Shown in pieces: positions 51,165-60,325 of a stretch of DNA of 64,000 nucleotides. Each line of letters opens with the position of its first letter. The first letter of the stretch is position 1. Below the pieces are notes generated by a model that had not been told where the DNA came from, searched no databases, and saw nothing but the letters and a program-made list of their open reading frames with translations. A program made the position numbers and the translations under genes. Origin of the DNA: Maricaulis sp048268525 (GTDB taxonomy: Bacteria > Pseudomonadota > Alphaproteobacteria > Caulobacterales > Maricaulaceae); the NCBI RefSeq assembly GCF_048268525.1, contig NZ_JBLWVH010000018.1:9083-73082 (forward strand), written 5' to 3'.

Positions 51165-51209
51165 CATGAAATACATGTCTGCCCCAAATTTGCCGTCTTG
51201 CCGGTCATT

Positions 51210-51956
51210 ATGCGTGTCGGGATGACGCGTTGGTTGATAGCCATACTGATCGCCGCACTGGCTGCGGGCGCCGCAACAGGGATGCAAAATCCCCTGCGAG
51301 ACCGCTTGTTGCGCAATGAGCGGACGCAACAGGTGTCGGGCTGGTTCCAGCGTGCCGACACGGGCGAGTTCTTCCTGTTCGACAGATCCGGAGATGCGGC
51401 CCTTCTGCAGGAACGCGATGCGCCGGACAGCGAAGTCCTGGTTCTCTACCCGGATCGCGCACCCGGCGGCGGAACCGCTTTCATCACCGATACCGGTCGC
51501 GAAGTCATCCGTCTGACGGGGCTGGGCGGCGCGACGTATTTCCCGCGCACCTCACCGGATGGCGTGATTGCCGATTTCGCCAGCCCGGCCGGAGCGCTGG
51601 CTCCGCCGCCGCGATCGCCTGACGAAGTGCGGGAGCGCGCCGAGTCGTTGGCCAGTGAGATGGCGGCGGCACTGGATCGCTCTATCTCAATCGCTTATGC
51701 CCCGGCGCCGCGCGCGGGGCTGGGTGTCCAGTTCGACACGCTTCATGTGATCGCCAGGGCGTTCGAATCGGTTCGCGGTGAACGGCGCCGGCTGCGCGAT
51801 GTCGAGCATGTTCGGATTGATCTGGGTGATGCGCCGGCGGCCTACCGCCAGGAGGATACGCTGGTCGTCGTGATTGCTCCCCTGCTGGGTTATGCCGGCC
51901 GACCGTCGTCTGAATTCATCGGGCAGGTATTGCTCAGCGATCCGGGCGCAATCTGA
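51210..51956 (+). CDS. Exported protein of unknown function (possibly DUF4908)
   Basis: 248 residues from the ATG at 51210. A signal peptide or anchor (TRWLIAILIAALAAGAATGM) is followed by a mostly beta domain: VSGWFQRADTGEFFLFDRSGDAALLQ, then GGGTAFITDTGREVIRLTGLGGATYFP. The arrangement recalls DUF4908, a Caulobacterales family, but I hold this loosely. The stop codon abuts the convergent DUF985 gene with no gap. Function unknown. Confidence 0.68.
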   Translation: MRVGMTRWLIAILIAALAAGAATGMQNPLRDRLLRNERTQQVSGWFQRADTGEFFLFDRSGDAALLQERDAPDSEVLVLYPDRAPGGGTAFITDTGREVIRLTGLGGATYFPRTSPDGVIADFASPAGALAPPPRSPDEVRERAESLASEMAAALDRSISIAYAPAPRAGLGVQFDTLHVIARAFESVRGERRRLRDVEHVRIDLGDAPAAYRQEDTLVVVIAPLLGYAGRPSSEFIGQVLLSDPGAI

Positions 51957-52394
51957 TCAAGACAGGCCGGGTGACCATCCCGGCGGCGCGAGTTCAAATC
52001 CTTCAAAGCGAAATCCCGGCGCGACCGTGCACCCGACCAGGGTCCAGGCGCCTGTCGAACGGGCACTCTGCCAGGCCCCCTCGGGCACAATGCCCTGCGG
52101 GCGCTGCCCCCGATCCAGATCAGGTCCCAGCAACAGGGTTGAAACCGGTCCGTCGCTGTCGCTGATACCCAGTTCGAGCGGCGATCCGGCATGCCAGTGC
52201 CAGGTTTCCACGGCGTCGACCCGGTGCCAGTGCGAGTGCTCGCCGGCGGCGAGCAGATAATAGATGGCCGTCGAGCGGTCCCGACCGCCTGCCGGGTCCG
52301 GGTCGCGCAGTGTTTCGACATACCAGCCGCCTTCAGGATGGCGCTGGAGCTTGAGCGTCTCGATGATGCGGCGGGCGTCGTCGGGCAGGGTCAA
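51957..52394 (-). CDS. DUF985 (cupin-5) family protein
   Basis: 145 residues. The family opening LQRHPEGGWYVETLRDPD and the cupin strands HSHWHRVDAVETWHWHAGSPLEL and TLVGCTVAPGFRFEGFELAPPGW are diagnostic (recognised by HPEGGWY and VAPGF). The histidines are arranged as for a metal-binding cupin. Activity unknown; some relatives are proposed sugar epimerases. Its start overlaps the gloB stop by four bases, so it is translationally coupled to gloB. Confidence 0.9.
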   Translation of the reverse strand: MTLPDDARRIIETLKLQRHPEGGWYVETLRDPDPAGGRDRSTAIYYLLAAGEHSHWHRVDAVETWHWHAGSPLELGISDSDGPVSTLLLGPDLDRGQRPQGIVPEGAWQSARSTGAWTLVGCTVAPGFRFEGFELAPPGWSPGLS

Positions 52395-53161
52395 AACGAA
52401 TCCTTCCGGCGGCGGATCTCGGCGAACACGTCTTCATCGTCATCATCGACCATTTGCAGGCGGGCCCGGATGGCCGGATCGTTCGGGCGAAGAAAGGGGT
52501 TGGCGGCCTTTTCCGCGGCAATGGTTGTCGGCACAGTCGGTTCGCCGCGCGCGCGCTCGCCCTCGACCATGGCCGCGTAGACCTGCAGGTCGTGGTTGTC
52601 CGGATCGACACTCAATGCAAAGCGGGCATTGGCCTCGGTGTACTCATGGGCACAGTAAATGCGGGTCTCGTCGGGCAGGGCGGCCAGCCGCGACAGGGAG
52701 TGCCACATCTCCGCCGGTGTGCCTTCAAACAGTCGGCCGCATCCCAGCGCGAACAATGTGTCGCCAACAAAGGCCAGGCCGTCCATCGGCAGATGGTAGC
52801 AGACATGCCCCATCGTATGGCCGGGAGTGTAGAGCACCTTCGCCTTGTGGCTGCCGAGGCTGACAACATCGCCGTCCTCGACCTCCATCGTAATCCCGGG
52901 AATGCGGTGCCTGTCATAGCTCGGTGCCACGATTTTCGCGCCGGTCACGGCCTGCACAGCCTCATTGCCACCGGCATGATCGAAATGGTGATGCGTGTTC
53001 CAGATCTGGGTGATCGACCAACCGGCCTTTTCCGCTTCGCTCAGGATGCGGTCTGCGTCCGGCGTGTCGATGGTCGCGGTCTCGCCACTATCGGGGTCAT
53101 GGACCAGGAAGCCGTAATTGTCCGAGAGGCAGGGAAACTGCCTGATGAGGAGTTCGCTCAT
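52391..53161 (-). CDS. gloB: Hydroxyacylglutathione hydrolase (glyoxalase II)
   Basis: 256 residues from the ATG at 53161. The frame is open far upstream but that part is antisense to the methyltransferase gene. The metallo-beta-lactamase motif THHHFDHAGG (residues 56-65) binds the two metals. YTPGHTMGHVCYHL, FVGDTLFALGCGRLFEGT and YCAHEYTEANARFA follow, and the C-terminal HAGH-C domain (EKAANPFLR) binds glutathione. It hydrolyses S-lactoylglutathione in methylglyoxal detoxification. Coupled to the DUF985 gene. Confidence 0.95.
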   Translation of the reverse strand: MSELLIRQFPCLSDNYGFLVHDPDSGETATIDTPDADRILSEAEKAGWSITQIWNTHHHFDHAGGNEAVQAVTGAKIVAPSYDRHRIPGITMEVEDGDVVSLGSHKAKVLYTPGHTMGHVCYHLPMDGLAFVGDTLFALGCGRLFEGTPAEMWHSLSRLAALPDETRIYCAHEYTEANARFALSVDPDNHDLQVYAAMVEGERARGEPTVPTTIAAEKAANPFLRPNDPAIRARLQMVDDDDEDVFAEIRRRKDSF

Positions 53162-53254
53162 TGTCCAAATGTCCGCTTGCGCTAGGCTGTCGTTCCCGGG
53201 TCGGCCCTCGCGGGCATTGATCAGGAACTTAGGCATCGTGCGGGAGTGTGGCCA

Positions 53255-54013
53255 GTGCGCCGTGACGTCCTTGAACTCGACCGTTTCTATCGCAGCCGTC
53301 AGGGGCGTGCCGCGCATCGCATGATCGCTCGGCGTGTGAGCTCGATCTGGCCGGATGTGACCGGACTCGATGTGCTGGGGATCGGCTTCGCCAATCCCTA
53401 TCTCGATGTCTGGCAGGGCAAGGCGCGGCGCTGCGTCTCCCTGACCCCGGCAGCGCAGGGCGCCATTGTGCCCGGCCCGGACGGGGTGCCCACGGCGCTG
53501 GGGGATGAAACCCACCTGCCGTTCCAGGAGGCGCTGTTCGACCGGGTCTTGCTGGTCCACGCGCTTGAGGAAACCGACTCGCTGCCGGCGCTGTTGCGTG
53601 AAGTCTGGCGGGTGCTGGCGCCGGAAGGCCGACTGTTGATCGTCTCCCCGTCGCGGTCCGGCATCTGGGCCTGGCTCGACTCCACACCGTTCGGACACGG
53701 GCGCCCGTTTTCCCGCGGACAGCTGACCCGCCTCCTGGATGACGCGCTGCTCGTGCCGACAGCCTGGTCGCGGGCCCTCTACGCCCCGCCCTGGGGTTGG
53801 AGCACACATCGGCGGGTGGCCAATCTGTGGGAAGAGGTTGGTGAATACGCCTGGCCGGCATTGGGCGGCCTGATCCTTGTTGAAGCCGTCAAGCACAATG
53901 CGGCGGTCACGCCGGGGCTGCGGACTGCGCGTGTCAGCAGAGCGGCACTTGAAGGTCAGCGCCAGCCCGCGCTATCTCCCCGTCACGGATCCCGACGGGT
54001 CCGACGGGATTGA
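53255..54013 (+). CDS. Class I SAM-dependent methyltransferase
   Basis: 252 residues from the GTG at 53255, eight bases after GGGAG; a GTG at 53246 overlaps that site. The SAM motif is VTGLDVLGIGFANPYLD, less canonical than GxGxG. LPFQEALFDRVLLVHALEE and LLREVWRVLAPEGRLLIVSPSR follow, typical of methyltransferase_11. Substrate unknown. It is divergent from gloB, as seen in many alphaproteobacteria, and hisC begins nine bases after its stop. Confidence 0.88.
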   Translation: MRRDVLELDRFYRSRQGRAAHRMIARRVSSIWPDVTGLDVLGIGFANPYLDVWQGKARRCVSLTPAAQGAIVPGPDGVPTALGDETHLPFQEALFDRVLLVHALEETDSLPALLREVWRVLAPEGRLLIVSPSRSGIWAWLDSTPFGHGRPFSRGQLTRLLDDALLVPTAWSRALYAPPWGWSTHRRVANLWEEVGEYAWPALGGLILVEAVKHNAAVTPGLRTARVSRAALEGQRQPALSPRHGSRRVRRD

Positions 54014-54022
54014 GGAGTTATC

Positions 54023-55111
54023 ATGGCTATCGAACCACGCGCCGGCATTCTGGATATACGCCCCTACAAGCCGGGTTCGTCCGAGGCGCCGGGCATTGAA
54101 AACCCGGTCAAGCTGTCCTCCAACGAGAATGCGCTGGGTTGTTCGGACAAGGCGGCAGCCGCGATGACGGCGACGGCGTCGAAGCTCCATCTTTACCCGG
54201 ATGGTGGCGCCACCAAGCTGCGCGAAGCCATCGCCGCGGCTGAGGGCCTGGAGGCGGAGAACATCGTTTGCGGCACCGGCTCGGATGAACTCCTGCAGCT
54301 GCTCGGTCGGGCCTATCTCAATCCCGGCGACAAGGTCGTCCAGTCGCAGTACGGTTTCCTGGTCTACCGTTTGGTGGCCATGCAGTGCGGTGCCAATTTG
54401 GTGTCCGCGCCAGAGCGGGACTATCGCTCGGATGTTGATGCCATCCTCGAAGCGGCCGGTGACGACACCCGCATCGTCTTCCTGGCCAATCCCAACAATC
54501 CCACCGGCACCTATATCTCTGACGCTGAAGTACGCCGTCTGCGCGACGGGTTGCCCGCATCGACCTTGCTGGTCCTCGACGCTGCCTATGCCGAGTTTGT
54601 CGATAATCCTGACTATGATTCCGGGATCGCGCTGGCCCGGGAGCGTGACGATGTGATCGTCACGCGCACCTTCTCCAAAATCCACGGTCTGGCGGCGCTG
54701 CGCCTTGGCTGGGCCTATGGCAACAAGGCAATCATTGACGTGCTGCACCGTGTGCGCGGCCCGTTCAACGTCAACATGGCGGCCATCGAAGCCGGAACCG
54801 CGGCGATCCAGGACCGGGACTTCATGAAGCGCTCGGTCGACCACAATGAGGAATGGGTTGCCTTCCTGCGCCAGCAGATTGGCGGTCTCGGACTGGAAGT
54901 GACGCCCAGTGTCTGCAACTTCGTGCTGATCCACTTCCCGGAGACACCCGGAAAGACCGCCGCCGATGCCGATGCCTATCTGACGTCGCAGGGCCTGATC
55001 ATCCGGGCCGTTGACCCGTATGGCCTGCCCAATGCCCTGCGGGCCACGGTCGGAAGCGAAGCCGAGAACCGGCGCCTGGTCGACGCCCTGTCGACCTTCA
55101 TGAAAGCCTAG
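54023..55111 (+). CDS. hisC: Histidinol-phosphate aminotransferase
   Basis: 362 residues, a fold-type I PLP enzyme of histidine synthesis. The N-terminal VKLSSNENALGCS, the NPNNPTGTYI loop and the PLP lysine K219 in TRTFSKIHGLAALRLGW are all present, as is the C-terminal Arg region (NALRATVGSEAENRRLVDAL). Specificity within the family could also include aromatic amino acids. It probably shares a transcript with the methyltransferase. The last four bases overlap the convergent DUF2125 gene. Confidence 0.92.
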   Translation: MAIEPRAGILDIRPYKPGSSEAPGIENPVKLSSNENALGCSDKAAAAMTATASKLHLYPDGGATKLREAIAAAEGLEAENIVCGTGSDELLQLLGRAYLNPGDKVVQSQYGFLVYRLVAMQCGANLVSAPERDYRSDVDAILEAAGDDTRIVFLANPNNPTGTYISDAEVRRLRDGLPASTLLVLDAAYAEFVDNPDYDSGIALARERDDVIVTRTFSKIHGLAALRLGWAYGNKAIIDVLHRVRGPFNVNMAAIEAGTAAIQDRDFMKRSVDHNEEWVAFLRQQIGGLGLEVTPSVCNFVLIHFPETPGKTAADADAYLTSQGLIIRAVDPYGLPNALRATVGSEAENRRLVDALSTFMKA

Positions 55112-56118
55112 TCGTCCAGCCCGCCCAGCCGGGCCGGTCCGAGATAGACACCGCCATCGCGGATGCGGAAGGGAAGTGAAACCCCTTCCGGTCCACGCGG
55201 TGCCATCATGGCCGCGACGCGCAGCGCTTCGCGATATTGCTCGGGGATGAGCCCGGCTTCCACCAGGGCCTCGGCCAGCGTGTCGGGATCGGTGACCCGC
55301 AATGACAGGCGTCCGTCCGGGCGTGCCATCCGGTCGACCGTGAATTCGCCAACGGCGGTCAGGTCTGCCGGGCCCCATTGCAGGCCGGCATCCGTGATGT
55401 CCAGACGGCCACCAGCCTGGCTCCAGGCCATGGCGTCGGCATTCCGGGCCAGCGACGACCATTCCGTCACCGTGAACTCAAGCCGGGCCATCGCCAGCGT
55501 TTCGCCGAAGGCGCGTTCCACGTCGGGGTCGAGTACTCCGGGCGCCGCGACCACAGTCTCGGCCATGCCTCGAACGCGCAGCGTGTTGTCGGTTGCCACG
55601 ACGCCATTGAGATAGAGCGCGCCGATCGAACGAATGTCCGGGGCGTCGCCAGCGCGGGTGATGATCGTCAGGTCGACCAGCTCGGCACCAACCCGGGAGG
55701 TCTGCCCGGTCTCATCGTACACGAGACTGACGCGAGCATCGCTGGCGCCCAGCTCCAATCGGCTGCCGGGCGCGTTCAGATCATCGAGAAAGGCGGGGCC
55801 GCCAAAGCGTACGATCCAGTGTGACAGGTCGTAGGGCACGGCATGGGCCTGCAGGCTGGACAATTCAGCGTGCCAGCCGCCATCGCTGGCCGGCGCCGTG
55901 ATGTTCGGTTCGCGGAAGGTGATCTGGAACCGGTAGGGAAAGCCCGACACGGTCAGGGCCTCGCGCTCGATCACATAGCCGGCGGCTTCCTGGTCGGCGA
56001 CCCAGTCCTCCACGGCTGACCGGATCTGCGTCGAGGCAAAGAACCAATAGGCCGAGTAAAGCACGAACACGAAAAGGATCGCGCCGAACGGCAGGATGAA
56101 ACGCAAACGCCCGTCCAT
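55108..56118 (-). CDS. DUF2125 family membrane-anchored protein
   Basis: 336 residues. One N-terminal membrane helix (LRFILPFGAILFVFVLYSAYW) is followed by a periplasmic domain with the family hallmark VSGFPYRFQITFREPNI and regular beta-strand repeats (VGELVDLTI, GRLDITDAGLQWG). DUF2125 proteins are confined largely to alphaproteobacteria. They resemble AsmA-like or lipid-transfer beta-groove proteins, but no role is established. It lies two bases downstream of plsC, suggesting an envelope-lipid role. Confidence 0.88.
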   Translation of the reverse strand: MDGRLRFILPFGAILFVFVLYSAYWFFASTQIRSAVEDWVADQEAAGYVIEREALTVSGFPYRFQITFREPNITAPASDGGWHAELSSLQAHAVPYDLSHWIVRFGGPAFLDDLNAPGSRLELGASDARVSLVYDETGQTSRVGAELVDLTIITRAGDAPDIRSIGALYLNGVVATDNTLRVRGMAETVVAAPGVLDPDVERAFGETLAMARLEFTVTEWSSLARNADAMAWSQAGGRLDITDAGLQWGPADLTAVGEFTVDRMARPDGRLSLRVTDPDTLAEALVEAGLIPEQYREALRVAAMMAPRGPEGVSLPFRIRDGGVYLGPARLGGLDD

Positions 56119-56120
56119 GA

Positions 56121-56855
56121 TCAGGTCTCTTTCTCGGTGGCAGGCATGTCAGCCGCCAGCAGCGCATCGGTGGCCGTGTTGATCCGCGCGTGAAGCTGCT
56201 GCATGAAGCTGGCCTTGTCGAGGCCCGGCGCGATCGGCTCCAGGAATTCGACAACAATCCTGCCGGGTTTGCGCAAGCCGCAATAGGTCTGCAGGTGGAC
56301 GCCGGAGTTCAGGGCGACCGGAATGCACGGCTTGCCCATCGACTTGTAGAGGCCGGCAATGCCGGGCTTGAGCTCGGGTGTTTCGCCGGGCATGACCCGC
56401 GTCCCTTCCGGGAAGATCAGGACCTGCCGGTTCTCGCTGCCGCGCGTTGCCGCATCGCGCAACATGCCCTTCAGCGCCTTGCCGCCGCCGTCCCGGTCAA
56501 TCGAGATATTGCCGAGCTTCACCGCGAACCAGCCGAAAATCGGCATGTAGACCAGCGACTTCTTCAGGATGATCGCCGGGTCGGGCAGGATTTCCCAGAA
56601 GGCCAGCGTCTCCCACATGCTCATATGCTTGGAGGCGACCAGGGCGCCGCCGGTGGTGAGATGCTCGCGGCCGCGGACTTCGAAGGTCACGCCCATGATC
56701 CAGCGCATGCCGAACCAGATCACCTTGAGATAGGCCCGCAGGATGCCGCGTGCCCAGGATCTCGGACCGAGCAGGAAGGGTGTTCCGGCCAGGCCGAACA
56801 CGATCATCAGCCCGTACATCCAGATGTAGAATATGAGGGATCGCAAAAAGCGCAT
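56121..56855 (-). CDS. plsC: 1-acyl-sn-glycerol-3-phosphate acyltransferase
   Basis: 244 residues. N-terminal membrane segments come first, then the acyltransferase motif ASKHMSMWETLAFW (an HX4E variant of HX4D, seen in many proteobacterial homologues), motif II SIDRDGGGKALKGML, motif III FPEGTR and motif IV (GKPCIPVALNSG). It makes phosphatidic acid from lysophosphatidic acid at the inner membrane. The start overlaps the YdcF stop by one base. Confidence 0.93.
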   Translation of the reverse strand: MRFLRSLIFYIWMYGLMIVFGLAGTPFLLGPRSWARGILRAYLKVIWFGMRWIMGVTFEVRGREHLTTGGALVASKHMSMWETLAFWEILPDPAIILKKSLVYMPIFGWFAVKLGNISIDRDGGGKALKGMLRDAATRGSENRQVLIFPEGTRVMPGETPELKPGIAGLYKSMGKPCIPVALNSGVHLQTYCGLRKPGRIVVEFLEPIAPGLDKASFMQQLHARINTATDALLAADMPATEKET

Positions 56856-57442
56856 CAGGCGTCTTCCGTCTGCGAGGTCAGCGAGTGTCTCAGCTGGACC
56901 GTCGTGTACTTGGCATATTCCTGGAGCCAGAGCCGAAGTGCGCCGACATCCTGCCAGGGGGCCTGTGTGCGCACAGGGTAGGGGATCAGGTCGACGCCGG
57001 GCATGTGGCTGCGAAACTCCAGGAGGCTGCGGGGCAGATGATAGTCTGAGGTGACGATGATCAAGCGATCATAACCGTTGGCCTGCACATAGGCGGCCGT
57101 TTCGCGGGCATTTCCGACCGTGTCAGTCGCCTCGCGCCCGAGGGTGACACAACAGGCAAAGGCCGCCTCGTCCAGCCCGGTTTGGCGACGGATATCGGCG
57201 GTGGTGACCGAGGGGTGGACACCGGAAATCATCAGATGTGCTGCCCGATCGCCCCGCAACAACGCTCCCCCGGTCGAGAGTCGCCCGGCATCACCGGTCA
57301 GCACGATGATGGCATCGACGGTGTTGTCGTCAGCCGGGACGTCATACCCGGTGACCTTGCCGGCATAGGCGGCAAACCCGATCGCGCTCGCCAGGACGAC
57401 GACAAAACACAGGCCTCGCAGCCAGAGCCAGCTTTGCTTCAT
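56855..57442 (-). CDS. YdcF/DUF218 family membrane-anchored protein
   Basis: 195 residues with an N-terminal membrane helix (WLRGLCFVVVLASAIGFAAYAG). The DUF218 core reads AIIVLTGDAGRLSTGGALLRGDRAAHLMISG, recognised by VLTGDAGR, then TLGREATDTVGNARETAAYV and IIVTSDYHLPRSLLEF. Relatives (ElyC, SanA, YdcF) act in envelope integrity and possibly undecaprenyl-phosphate metabolism. It leads a tight plsC-DUF2125 unit downstream of ftsEX. Confidence 0.9.
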   Translation of the reverse strand: MKQSWLWLRGLCFVVVLASAIGFAAYAGKVTGYDVPADDNTVDAIIVLTGDAGRLSTGGALLRGDRAAHLMISGVHPSVTTADIRRQTGLDEAAFACCVTLGREATDTVGNARETAAYVQANGYDRLIIVTSDYHLPRSLLEFRSHMPGVDLIPYPVRTQAPWQDVGALRLWLQEYAKYTTVQLRHSLTSQTEDA

Positions 57443-57538
57443 GCCGCTCTCCAGTTTGATCGGGCCGCCGCGCGGCCGAACAGGAAGGTCCTCGCCAACA
57501 TCAAGACTCTCGCGTGAAACAGGCGGATTTATGGTCGG

Positions 57539-58444
57539 TCACCAGCGCCCCCGCAGGTCGGAAGCCACCGCCAGCCGCGCCGAGATGGCGGCGGTCACGC
57601 CGGCCAGCAGGGGGGCGACCGCAAGCAGCACGAACTCGAACGGGTCCGACGCCCATTGTGGCAGGAAGAATGCCATGTCGGCCGGCGCGTCGCCGAGGCT
57701 GACAAGGATCGACACGAGGCCGGCAAAAACAGCCCCCGCGACCCCGGACTTCAGACCCAGCATGAAAAAGCGGCGCTGGAACAGGCCGGCGATGAAGCGG
57801 TCTTCGGCGCCACATAGATGCAGGGCGTCAATCACGTCCAGCCGGGCAGCAAGGCTGGCGCGGGCTGCGAAGGCGATCACGGCGGCGGCAGCGCCGGCGA
57901 GCAGCGCGAGCAGACCCAGTCCGAGCGCCTGCGCCGTGCCGGCTGCCCGGCGGACGGCATTGGCCCAGCGCCCGTGATCATCAATCCGTGCGGCCATGCC
58001 CTCGGCGTCGAGTTGCGCCTGAAGGGAGGCGGTGTCGATCACGCTGCCGGAGCGGGTACGCACATCGACCAGAAGCGGCAAGGGCAGGTCGTCGGGCAGG
58101 TTGCCTTCACCCAGCCAGGGTGTGAGCAGGGCCAGAGCATGATCGCGACCGCGAGCGGTCGCTTGTTCAATCCCCTCGATGGCCTCCGCAAGCTCCGCCG
58201 CGCGCACGGCGTCGGCATCCGGGTCGCGGCCCTCGACCGGACGCACCTGGATGGTGAGCGAGGTTTCCAGATCTGTCGTCCAGCTCTGCGCCTGCAGCCA
58301 TGCGCCACGCGCGCCCAGGGCGGCGATGCAGGCCAGGAAGACAAGGATGGCAGCAACAACGAAGAGGGGGCGATCACGGCCTGCATCCGGAGGCAGCAGT
58401 CGACCATTCCCGCCGGAGGGCGGCTTGGGCAGGGTGTCAGTCAT
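57539..58444 (-). CDS. ftsX: Cell division protein FtsX
   Basis: 301 residues from the ATG at 58444, which overlaps ftsE by eight bases. Four membrane segments: one near residue 30-50, a periplasmic loop, then three in the C-terminal half (LGLLALLAGAAAAVIAFAA, VAGAVFAGLVSILVS, FVLLAVAPLLAGVTAAI). FtsX with FtsE forms an ABC-type complex that controls peptidoglycan hydrolases at the septum. The sequence is divergent, so the call leans on the coupled ftsE and on topology. Confidence 0.88.
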   Translation of the reverse strand: MTDTLPKPPSGGNGRLLPPDAGRDRPLFVVAAILVFLACIAALGARGAWLQAQSWTTDLETSLTIQVRPVEGRDPDADAVRAAELAEAIEGIEQATARGRDHALALLTPWLGEGNLPDDLPLPLLVDVRTRSGSVIDTASLQAQLDAEGMAARIDDHGRWANAVRRAAGTAQALGLGLLALLAGAAAAVIAFAARASLAARLDVIDALHLCGAEDRFIAGLFQRRFFMLGLKSGVAGAVFAGLVSILVSLGDAPADMAFFLPQWASDPFEFVLLAVAPLLAGVTAAISARLAVASDLRGRW

Positions 58445-59264
58445 CGCCATCCCCTTCGCTCCCATCACCCTCCGCTTCGGCCTGGTCATGGATGCGGGGG
58501 GCGGCAGCGGCCGGCGCGGCGGCGATCCGGTCGGCCTCTGCGTCGGCCTCGGCCTCGGCTTCCTCGCGCATACGCTGGCGGACGCTGCGTGGCGGGCGGA
58601 TGTGAAGATGCCCGTTGGACAGCGTCATCACCGGGGCATCCAGCATGCGCACCAATTGCAGGTCATGGGTGGCGATGATGATGGTGGTTCCCAGCTTGTT
58701 CAGCTCGGTGAACAGGCGCAGCAGGCGCATGCCCATTTCCGGATCGACATTGCCGGTTGGCTCATCCGCGATCAGCACTTCAGGCTGGCCGACCACGGCG
58801 CGGGCGATTGCCACACGCTGCTGCTCACCGCCCGACAGGGTCGCCGGCAGGGCATTCATCTTGTCACCCAGCCCGACCCAGGCCAGCAGCTCGGCGACAT
58901 CCTCGGCATAGTCCGCCCGTTTGCGTCCGGCGACGCGCAGCGGCAAGGCAACATTGTCGAACACATTCATGTGGCCGAGCAGGCGGAATTCCTGGAACAC
59001 CACGCCGACCCGCCGTCGCAGGTCGGGCAGCTCGTTGCGGGGCAGGGTAGCGGCATCGCGGCCGAAATAGCTGATCAGCCCGCGCGACGGCTTGGCGGCC
59101 AGATAAATCAGTCGCAGCAGCGAGGTTTTGCCGGCGCCGGACGGTCCGGTGAGGAATTGGAAAGAACCGCGTGGTAAATCAAAGGACAAATCGCGCAGAA
59201 TCTCGGGTCCCCGGCCATACCGCATGCCGACATTGTCGAAGCGGATAACCGGCTCCGGGTCCAT
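58437..59264 (-). CDS. ftsE: Cell division ATP-binding protein FtsE with acidic C-terminal extension
   Basis: 275 residues. ABC ATPase: Walker A GPSGAGKT (40-47), Q-loop VVFQEFRLL, signature LSGGEQQRVAIARA (143-156), Walker B VLIADEPTG and the H-loop in ATHDLQLVRML. The FtsE core ends near residue 225. About 50 extra residues, rich in Ala, Glu and Asp (EEAEAEADAEADR ... GDGSEGDGDD), are unusual for the family. The start is 82 bp from the divergent zinc-ribbon gene. Confidence 0.95.
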   Translation of the reverse strand: MDPEPVIRFDNVGMRYGRGPEILRDLSFDLPRGSFQFLTGPSGAGKTSLLRLIYLAAKPSRGLISYFGRDAATLPRNELPDLRRRVGVVFQEFRLLGHMNVFDNVALPLRVAGRKRADYAEDVAELLAWVGLGDKMNALPATLSGGEQQRVAIARAVVGQPEVLIADEPTGNVDPEMGMRLLRLFTELNKLGTTIIIATHDLQLVRMLDAPVMTLSNGHLHIRPPRSVRQRMREEAEAEADAEADRIAAAPAAAAPRIHDQAEAEGDGSEGDGDD

Positions 59265-59346
59265 GTGCGGCGACTGGGATGAACTCGAAACGATGGAAAT
59301 CCTCCATGGGGACGGGTGAGCCGAAGAAGATGTGTAGACGACTCAT

Positions 59347-60240
59347 ATGAGCATAGTACTCAGCTGTCCGTCATGTACCACGCGTTACCGTGCCAATCCC
59401 AACGCGATTGGCACGAACGGCCGTCGTGTACGCTGCGCCTCCTGCGGTCATGTCTGGACGGCCGAGGTCGAGGACCCCAGCGATCTGCCAAGCCTGCAAC
59501 CCGCGCCGCCGGTCACACCCGAGCCGCCGGCCGAAGACCCGGCAGCCGAGAAAAAAGTCCACACCGCTTTCCGTGAGCGCCAGGAAAAGAAGCGCCGCAC
59601 CCTGTCGGCCGCTGCCGCTGGCGGTGCCTGGGGGGGGCTGGTCGCGGCCTGTGCGGTCCTGTTCGTCTGCGCCTGGGTCTTCCGTGTCGACATCGTCACG
59701 ATGTGGCCGCGCGCTTCTTCGGCCTATGCGGCGGTTGGCACCTCGGTCAATCCGTGGGGCTATGATGTCGGCGAGCTGGAAGTCACCCGTGAGGTTGATC
59801 ACGGCGTGCCGCTTTTGGTCGTAGCCGGTGATGTCCACAATTTCGATCGTCGCGCCCGTGCCATTCCTTCACTACGCGCCATCCTGCGTGACGAGCACGG
59901 CGAAGCCGTGCTGGAGTGGACGATCTCCATGCCGGCCGGACGTCTCGACGCCGGGCGCCGCCAGGAATTCCGCACCGTCGTCTCTGACCCGCCGCCTGAA
60001 GCGGTCGAGGTCGAGGTGGTGCTGATGGACACACCGGCCCACGGCAATGCCGCGGCGGATGAACAGGGCGACGATGCCGGCCATGCACTGGAAGGCGAGC
60101 TTGGCGCAGAAGAAGGCGCGACCGACCCTGACGCTGCCGGTGATCATGCACAGCCGGATGGCCACGATGCGGGTTCTGCCCATGGCGCTCCGACCGACAC
60201 CCATGCGGCCGCCGAGCCGGCCCAGACCGACCATCACTGA
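59347..60240 (+). CDS. Zinc-ribbon (MJ0042) membrane protein with DUF3426-like domain
   Basis: 297 residues. The N-terminal zinc ribbon has four cysteines in CPSCTTRYRANP and VRCASCGHVW. A Pro-rich linker and one membrane helix (WGGLVAACAVLFVCAWVFRV, about residues 98-117) follow, then a periplasmic beta domain (LLVVAGDVHNFDRRARAIPSL) like DUF3426. The C-terminal 70 residues are His/Asp/Glu/Ala-rich, a possible metal-binding tail. Such proteins sit beside ftsEX in many alphaproteobacteria. Role unknown. Confidence 0.87.
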   Translation: MSIVLSCPSCTTRYRANPNAIGTNGRRVRCASCGHVWTAEVEDPSDLPSLQPAPPVTPEPPAEDPAAEKKVHTAFRERQEKKRRTLSAAAAGGAWGGLVAACAVLFVCAWVFRVDIVTMWPRASSAYAAVGTSVNPWGYDVGELEVTREVDHGVPLLVVAGDVHNFDRRARAIPSLRAILRDEHGEAVLEWTISMPAGRLDAGRRQEFRTVVSDPPPEAVEVEVVLMDTPAHGNAAADEQGDDAGHALEGELGAEEGATDPDAAGDHAQPDGHDAGSAHGAPTDTHAAAEPAQTDHH

Positions 60241-60276
60241 CCCGATCAACCGGGCGGCAATTGTACGCCGGGCAAG

Positions 60277-60308
60277 AAAAAGGGCGGACCCGGTTTCGGG
60301 CCCGCCCT
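60277..60308 (-). terminator. Rho-independent terminator of the slipin gene
   Basis: GGGCGGACCCG (60282-60292) pairs with CGGGCCCGCCC (60297-60307) with one A-C mismatch. On the minus strand it runs into TTTTT. It sits 18 bases after the slipin stop and may also work for the convergent gene. Confidence 0.85.
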
Positions 60309-60325
60309 GATCCAATCGACCGGCG

